This document shows, piece by piece, positions 59,081 through 64,000 of a stretch of 64,000 bases of DNA. Made by a program: the position numbers and the translations under genes. Every line of letters starts with the position of its first letter. The stretch's first letter is position 1. Below the pieces are notes generated by a model. The model was given only the letters and a program-made list of their open reading frames with translations. It was not told the DNA's origin and did no database searches. The stretch comes from Luteococcus sp052116585 (GTDB taxonomy: Bacteria; Actinomycetota; Actinomycetes; Propionibacteriales; Propionibacteriaceae): assembly GCF_052116585.1 (NCBI RefSeq), contig NZ_JBQKKT010000001.1, positions 233,278-297,277 on the forward strand, given 5' to 3'.

Positions 59081-60304
59081 TCATCCGCACCGCGACTGTG
59101 ATGGCCCCGGGCTACCTTCCGGCATGCTGGTGCGGAGTCGCTCGCCCGAACACAGCACGTCGACCACCAGTTGCAAAGCAATGGGGAAGCTGTCTTCGTC
59201 GAGGCCAAAGGTGGGGGAGTGGTGCGAGGAGTCGAAGCCCTTCTCGGCATTTCCAGCGCCGACGAAGACATAGGTGGCCGGTGCCACCTGGGCGAAAGCA
59301 GCGAAGTCCTCACCACCCAACATCGGCGGCTCGGCCAGCACTTTTCCGGGGGCGATCCGTTCCGCGAGCTCGCGGACCACAGCGCTCGGCTCCGGGTGGT
59401 TCCACACCATGTCGTAGCCCTGCAGGTGATCCACCTCGATCGAGAGTCCGGGATGCGCGGCCTCCAGCCCTGCTGCCAACTGGTGCAGCCCAGTCCGGAT
59501 GATCTCGCGAGCCTCGTCGCTTTGTGAGCGAATGCTGCCACCGATTCGCGCCTCCATCGGGATCACATTGAGGGCATCGTGGTTGCCTGCGTCCAGCCAA
59601 GTGGTCGAGAGCACGGCCGGGTGCAGCGGTGGCACTCGCCGGGAGATCAGTGTTTGGGCCTGTGCAACGAACTGGGTGGCGGCAATGACGGGATCCACCC
59701 CATCCTGCGGGGTCGATGCGTGGACTCCGTTGCCACGGAAGATCACCTCGAACAGGTCGGAGTTTGCCGACGCTGCACCGTCTTTCACGTCAATGGTCCC
59801 CGTGGGCAGGGTGGACCACAGGTGGAAGCCGAAGATGTGGTCCAGATCTGAGAAGTCAACCGCCGCCACCATCTCCTTCGCACCACCCGGGGGTGTCTCC
59901 TCGGCGTGTTGAAAGATGAACCAGACCTCGCCGTTCAGTTCGTCGCGGTGATCGGCTGCCCAAGCGGCAGCCGCCATCACGATTGCCGTGTGGCCGTCGT
60001 GGCCGCAGGCGTGCATACGGCCAGGCTCCTGAGACGCGAAGTCCAGGTCGGCCCGGTCCTCCTGTACAGCGAGAGCGTCGATGTCGGCACGGACGGCCAG
60101 CTTCGGGCCTGGTCGTCTCGTGTCGAGCTTCACGAGCAAGCTGGTAGGTGTCGGGTGCTCGAAGGAGACATCCGTGAGGCGCTCCTCCAAGGTGCTGCGG
60201 ATCCAAGCCACCGTCTGGTGCTCCTGAAAGGAGATCTCGGGATGCCGGTGAAGGTGACGACGCCAGTTGATCAGGTCGTCGAGGTAGGGTGCGATGTCAT
60301 TCAC
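59081..60304 (-). CDS. M20 family amidohydrolase, AbgA/AbgB-like
   Basis: The 407-residue metallo-amidohydrolase has RRHLHRHPEISFQE, the metal-binding HACGHDGHTAI, HAEETPPGG and the dimerisation domain. It starts 2 bases after the stop of an AbgT transporter, which imports p-aminobenzoyl-glutamate or related dipeptides. This suggests cleavage of the imported compound, although M20D enzymes also act on N-acyl amino acids. GTG at 60304 is chosen because it begins the conserved region. Confidence 0.9.
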   Translation of the reverse strand: MNDIAPYLDDLINWRRHLHRHPEISFQEHQTVAWIRSTLEERLTDVSFEHPTPTSLLVKLDTRRPGPKLAVRADIDALAVQEDRADLDFASQEPGRMHACGHDGHTAIVMAAAAWAADHRDELNGEVWFIFQHAEETPPGGAKEMVAAVDFSDLDHIFGFHLWSTLPTGTIDVKDGAASANSDLFEVIFRGNGVHASTPQDGVDPVIAATQFVAQAQTLISRRVPPLHPAVLSTTWLDAGNHDALNVIPMEARIGGSIRSQSDEAREIIRTGLHQLAAGLEAAHPGLSIEVDHLQGYDMVWNHPEPSAVVRELAERIAPGKVLAEPPMLGGEDFAAFAQVAPATYVFVGAGNAEKGFDSSHHSPTFGLDEDSFPIALQLVVDVLCSGERLRTSMPEGSPGPSQSRCG

Positions 60305-60306
60305 GG

Positions 60307-61872
60307 TCAGCCTCCAATGCGGATCGGGCCGCTGATTCCCACGGGCCAGCCCATGAGGAACCAAAAGATGAGAAGGGCGGTCCACGCCAGACCCATCGCG
60401 ATCGAGTAGGGCAGCGTCGCCGAGATGAGGGTACCGACGCCGAAGCGCTTGTCATACTTCTGGGCCAGCGCCAGGACGAGTGGGAAGTACGGGAACATCG
60501 GCGTGATGGGGTTGGTGATCGAGTCGCCTACTCGGAAGATCATCTGGGTGAAGGCCGGGTGGTAGTCGAGCAGCATCATCATCGGCACCAGGATGGGCGC
60601 GAGGATCGCCCACTTGGCCGACGCTGAACCCAGGAGCATGTTCAGCAGCGACGAGAGCAGCAGGATGCCCAGGATCATCACGACCCCGTGCTGGCCTTTG
60701 AGCACCTCGGCGCCTGTGACGGCGATCACCGTGCCCAGGTTGCTCCATGTGAAGAAGGCGAGCATCTGCGCGGCGAAGAAGACGATGACGACGAAGTTGC
60801 CCATCGAGGCCATGGCCTCGGTCATCATCCGGCCAGCGTCCTTGGTGCTGCGGATGGTGCCGGCCTTCATGCCGTAGACCAGGCCCGGAACGAAGAAGAA
60901 GATTGTCAGCAGCGGGATGATGCCATCCATCAGCGGGGACTTCTCCAGCAGACTGCCTGTCTCGGCATTACGGAGTAGGCCGTTGCTGGGCAGCGACAAG
61001 GCGGCAAACAGTGCCAGCACCACGAGGGCAGTGACATTGGCCCAGCGCAGAGCCTTGCGCTGCTGCGGCGTGACCTCATTCTCGCCATCGTCCATCTGGG
61101 CGCCGCCCTCGTAGGTGCCCAGCCGCGGAATGGTGATCTTGGTCGTGACGATCGAGATGACGGGCAGCAGGACGAGCACGGACGCTGCGATGAAGTGGTA
61201 GTTCATCGCCACATTTGTCGACACCGACGGGTCCACCATCTGCGCTGCCTCCTTGGTGAAGGCGAAGACGAGCGCGTCTGACATGCCCAGAATCAGGTTG
61301 GCGGCGAATCCGCCGACAGCGGCGCAGTACGCGGCGGCGATGCCGGCGACGGGGTGCCAGCCGAGCCGGACGAAGAGCATGGCTGCCAGGGGCGGCAGCA
61401 CGATCGGGGCGGCGTCCCCGGCGACATTGCCAAGGATGCCCACCAGGGCGATCACCGGCACGACAAGTGCTCTGGGAGCCTTGTCGACGATGTCGCGCAT
61501 GAGGGCAGAGAACCAACCGCTCTGTTCGGCCAGGCCGATGCCGAGCATGATCATCAGGACCATGCCCAGTGCCGGGAACTTGCTGAAGTTCCCCACGGAT
61601 TCCACCAGCATGCGGCGCAGGTTGGTGGCGTTGAGCAGGTTCTCCACGGCAACCGGTTTGCCGTCCACCGGGTTGATGACGCTGACGCCGGCCAGCGCAC
61701 AGATCCAGGAGGCGATGGCAATCAGGGCGCAAATCCCGGCGAACAGGAAGATCGGATCAGGCAGTCGGTTGCCCGTGATCTCGATGCCGCTGAGCATGCG
61801 GTCACCGAAGGAACGTCGGGCCGGTCCCTCATGTGGCGGGGGCACGTCGGTGTGCAGGTCGGTCTGGGTCAT
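60307..61872 (-). CDS. abgT: AbgT family transporter
   Basis: The 521-residue membrane protein belongs to the AbgT/MtrF family. It has about 12 helices, FGDRMLSGIEITGNRLPDP at the start, GNVAGDAAPIVLPPLAAMLF, and the late LLGSASAKWAILAPILVPM motif. Members import p-aminobenzoyl-glutamate or export sulphonamides. Coupling to an M20 amidohydrolase favours import and cleavage. The SD is AAGGAC. Confidence 0.93.
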   Translation of the reverse strand: MTQTDLHTDVPPPHEGPARRSFGDRMLSGIEITGNRLPDPIFLFAGICALIAIASWICALAGVSVINPVDGKPVAVENLLNATNLRRMLVESVGNFSKFPALGMVLMIMLGIGLAEQSGWFSALMRDIVDKAPRALVVPVIALVGILGNVAGDAAPIVLPPLAAMLFVRLGWHPVAGIAAAYCAAVGGFAANLILGMSDALVFAFTKEAAQMVDPSVSTNVAMNYHFIAASVLVLLPVISIVTTKITIPRLGTYEGGAQMDDGENEVTPQQRKALRWANVTALVVLALFAALSLPSNGLLRNAETGSLLEKSPLMDGIIPLLTIFFFVPGLVYGMKAGTIRSTKDAGRMMTEAMASMGNFVVIVFFAAQMLAFFTWSNLGTVIAVTGAEVLKGQHGVVMILGILLLSSLLNMLLGSASAKWAILAPILVPMMMLLDYHPAFTQMIFRVGDSITNPITPMFPYFPLVLALAQKYDKRFGVGTLISATLPYSIAMGLAWTALLIFWFLMGWPVGISGPIRIGG

Positions 61873-62083
61873 GTCCTTGCTCTTTCGGCTGTCGGAGTCG
61901 TGGGGACAGGGTGCCGATGGTAGCGGTCCTGCTGAGGCCCTTGGGGTTCAGGGCTTCGGAAAATGGACCCCTCGTTGTCCGATCGTGACCGCCAGCCCTC
62001 TGGCGGCAACTCTGGGCATCCCCGTGATTTGCGTGACGGCACCGGCTTGACTGGATGCAATCTCGAACACGAAGGAGTGGAAC

Positions 62084-63841
62084 ATGGTGGACCTGTCAGC
62101 CAAGCCGTTCGACCTCGACGCGGAGGCCATCGACTGGGTGGAGAAGACCCTGGCCGGGATGTCCGACGAGGAGAAGGTCGGACAGCTCTTCGTGAACATG
62201 GGCTCGTCGCGCGACGAGGAATACCTCACCGACATGGTGAAGAACTACCACATCGCTGCAGTGCGCTACCAGCCCGGGCCGGCGGAGGAGATCTGGGAGC
62301 AGAACCGCATCCTGCAGGAGAACTCGAAGATCCCGATGTTGATCGCGGCCAATACCGAGGCCGGCGGCAATGGGGCCTGCACGGATGGCACCTATGTCGG
62401 CTGGGAGATCAAGGTCGCCGCCGCGCAGGACCCGAAGTACGCCTACGAGCTGGGGCGCATCTCCGGCATCGAGGCCGCCGCCATCGGCTGCAACTGGAGT
62501 TTCGCGCCAATCATCGATCTCTACCGCAACTGGCGCAATCCCATCGTCAGCGTCCGTACCTGGTCCGCGGATCCGGACCAGACGATCGAGCTGGCCAAGG
62601 AGTACATGCGCGGCATCATGCAGTCGAACATCATGCCGGCGGCCAAGCACTGGCCCGGTGACGGCATCGACGAGCGCGATCAGCACCTCAGCTCGGCACC
62701 CAACTGGTACTCGTGCGAGGAGTGGGACGAGACCTTCGGCAAGGTCTACGGTGCGTTGATCGATGCCGGCCTGCCCTCCTTGATGGCCGGTCACATTGCG
62801 CTGCCGAGCTACCAGAAGCACTTCAACCCCCAGATGACCGACGAGGACATCCTGCCGGCCACGCTCAGCAAGGAGATCACCACCGATCTGCTGCGCGGCA
62901 AGCTCGGCTTCAACGGCGTGGTCGTGACCGACGCGTCGCACATGGTGGCCATGACCGCAGCCATGAAGCGTCGCGACATCCTGCCGACCGCGATCATGGC
63001 TGGCTGCGACCTCTTCCTCTTCTTCAACGATCCCGACGAGGACTTCGGCTGGATGATGGAGGCCCTGCAGGACGGGCGCCTGACCCGCGAGCGCCTCGAT
63101 GAGGCCGTCACCCGCACGTTGGCCCTGAAGGCGAAGATCGGCCTGCACAAGCTGGCGCCCACCGAGATCATGCAGCCCAAGGACGAGGCCATGGCGAAGA
63201 TCGCCCTTCCCGAGCACCAGGCGGTTGCCGCCGAACTGTCCGACAAGGCAGTGACCCTGGTCAAGAACAAGGACGAGGGAGTGCTGCCCATCTCGCCGGA
63301 GAAGCACAAGCGGGTCCTGATCGTCCCGATCAGCGGGCCGCGCAATCCGATGGCGCATGCCAAGGGGCCCAAGGGCAGTGAGCTGTTGGCCCAGAAGATG
63401 CGCGAGCGTGGCTATGAGGTGGAGCTCTACGAGACGCTCACCGACAAGTCGGCCCGCATGACCGACGAGGAGTTTGCCGAAGTGGTGAAGGGTGCCTATG
63501 CGGGCAAGGCGCCGATCAGCGCCCTGACCGACAACTATGACCTGGTGATCTCCGCCGCGCAGGTCAACGGCCTGATGCAGCCCACCGAGCGGGTCTACTG
63601 GCCGGCGTCCAAGGGCACTCCGGACATCCCGTGGTACGTGCACGAGCTGCCGACCGTCTTCGTCTCCTTCGCCAGCCCGTACCATCTGGCCGACGTTCCG
63701 CAGGTGAAGACCTTCGTCAACGCCTATGACGGTTACGAGCACACGGTGGAAGCGGTCCTGGACAAGCTGGAGGGCAAGAGCGAGTTCCTCGGCAAGCCGT
63801 CCACGGACGTCTTCTGCGGGCTGCGCGACACCGTCCTGTGA
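62084..63841 (+). CDS. Glycoside hydrolase family 3 protein, NagZ-like
   Basis: The 585-residue protein has the GH3 barrel with AAKHWPGDGIDERDQHLS, matching the KH[F/W]PG[H/D]G...D-x-H loop of beta-N-acetylglucosaminidases, and the nucleophile region VVVTDASHM. A C-terminal alpha/beta domain follows from about residue 385. No signal peptide is visible, so it may be cytoplasmic and act in wall recycling; the substrate is an inference. GAAGGAG at 62071-62077 precedes the ATG. The 211-base gap to abgT shows no gene. Confidence 0.88.
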   Translation: MVDLSAKPFDLDAEAIDWVEKTLAGMSDEEKVGQLFVNMGSSRDEEYLTDMVKNYHIAAVRYQPGPAEEIWEQNRILQENSKIPMLIAANTEAGGNGACTDGTYVGWEIKVAAAQDPKYAYELGRISGIEAAAIGCNWSFAPIIDLYRNWRNPIVSVRTWSADPDQTIELAKEYMRGIMQSNIMPAAKHWPGDGIDERDQHLSSAPNWYSCEEWDETFGKVYGALIDAGLPSLMAGHIALPSYQKHFNPQMTDEDILPATLSKEITTDLLRGKLGFNGVVVTDASHMVAMTAAMKRRDILPTAIMAGCDLFLFFNDPDEDFGWMMEALQDGRLTRERLDEAVTRTLALKAKIGLHKLAPTEIMQPKDEAMAKIALPEHQAVAAELSDKAVTLVKNKDEGVLPISPEKHKRVLIVPISGPRNPMAHAKGPKGSELLAQKMRERGYEVELYETLTDKSARMTDEEFAEVVKGAYAGKAPISALTDNYDLVISAAQVNGLMQPTERVYWPASKGTPDIPWYVHELPTVFVSFASPYHLADVPQVKTFVNAYDGYEHTVEAVLDKLEGKSEFLGKPSTDVFCGLRDTVL

Positions 63842-63854
63842 CGCTCCGGCCCAT

Positions 63855-63866
63855 GCCCTGAAGGGC
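63855..63866 (+). terminator. Small hairpin after the GH3 gene
   Basis: A 5-bp stem (63855-63859 with 63862-63866) with a 2-base loop. This is a weak candidate. Confidence 0.25.
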
Positions 63867-63904
63867 GAGTCCGGGCGTCAACTGTCCATGAGGGAACAGA
63901 GTGT

Positions 63905-64000
63905 GGGGGGGGGGGGGGGGGGGGGGGGCGCCGGGGGGGGGGGCCGCCCCGCGCCCCGGGGGCCCCGCGGGGCGGCGCGCGGGCGGGGGCACCGGGTCGC
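63905..64000. other. Poly-G and G/C-only terminal segment, probable artefact
   Basis: A run of 24 G (63905-63928) is followed by another of 11 (63933-63943) and then almost only G and C to the end. Its composition is unlike any other intergenic region here. It is probably a low-quality contig end rather than biological sequence. Confidence 0.75.

Noticed and set aside
63905..63943. Poly-G runs as a G-quadruplex regulatory element
   Set aside because: Pure homopolymers at the sequence edge followed by G/C-only bases fit an artefact better.
1..64000. tRNA, rRNA, insertion sequences, prophage or defence systems
   Set aside because: I found no tRNA-like arms with conserved T-loop sequence, no transposase or integrase motifs, and no toxin-antitoxin or nuclease cluster.

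Overview
The window is a GC-rich, densely coded stretch of an actinobacterial chromosome. Several things point to the family Propionibacteriaceae: actinobacterial-type trp and his clusters with PriA, the gene order yebC-ruvC-ruvA-ruvB-yajC-secD-secF-apt-rel, TANNNT promoter boxes placed directly in front of start codons, an aspartase, and a BluB-CobT fusion of the kind known from Propionibacterium freudenreichii. Genus and species cannot be fixed from the sequence alone. I found no tRNA, rRNA, CRISPR array, insertion sequence or prophage, and no gap between genes exceeds 300 bases.

Layout. (1) 1-3474: the 3' end of gatB, a nucleobase permease and a small secreted protein. (2) 3605-10093: a tightly packed operon hisI-trpE-two small membrane genes-trpC-trpB-trpA-lgt. 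(3) 10350-12473: a wrecked gltB followed by an intact gltD. (4) 12662-17800: a disordered/coiled-coil protein, dnaE and a membrane protein. (5) 17863-22550: bluB-cobT fusion (-), pirin (+), a small membrane protein (-), ybaK (-) and a DUF554 gene (-). (6) 22659-29580: hisD-hisC-hisB-hisH-priA, translationally coupled to a fatty-acyl reductase/HAD fusion. (7) 29623-40873: GNAT, yebC, a TRIC-type channel (-), ruvCAB behind an SOS box, yajC-secD-secF, apt, rel. (8) 40943-46946: DUF349 protein (-), metallo-hydrolase, hisS, a membrane protein, a glycosyltransferase and a zinc-ribbon membrane protein. (9) 47029-52070: aspS with a structured leader, a sodium:solute symporter and aspA (-). (10) 52209-57451: tyrosine phosphatase, dienelactone-hydrolase-like protein, NmrA-like protein, rarA, glutaminase (-) and a tail-anchored protein (-). 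(11) 57578-63841: zinc-ribbon SDR (-), M20 amidohydrolase and AbgT transporter (-), and a GH3 enzyme (+). The last ~100 bases are G/C-only and look like an assembly or read artefact.

How it fits together. The two amino-acid clusters complement each other: the trp operon has no trpF, and PriA from the his cluster is the known bifunctional HisA/TrpF of actinobacteria. Nitrogen metabolism recurs: glutamate synthase is broken in its large subunit while gltD, glutaminase and aspartase are intact. Aspartase would feed fumarate into a propionic-type fermentation (inference). DNA repair (ruvCAB, rarA) and protein export (yajC-secDF, lgt) are complete and ordinary.

The most notable points are the gltB remnant next to an intact gltD, the acyl reductase/HAD fusion coupled to priA where hisF might be expected, a 24-bp tandem repeat at the 3' end of hisC, mutually exclusive hairpins over the aspS start, an SDR-like protein with a zinc ribbon and no YxxxK tyrosine, and a recurrent leaderless-promoter pattern. 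I did not find a clearly new multi-gene defence or mobile system.
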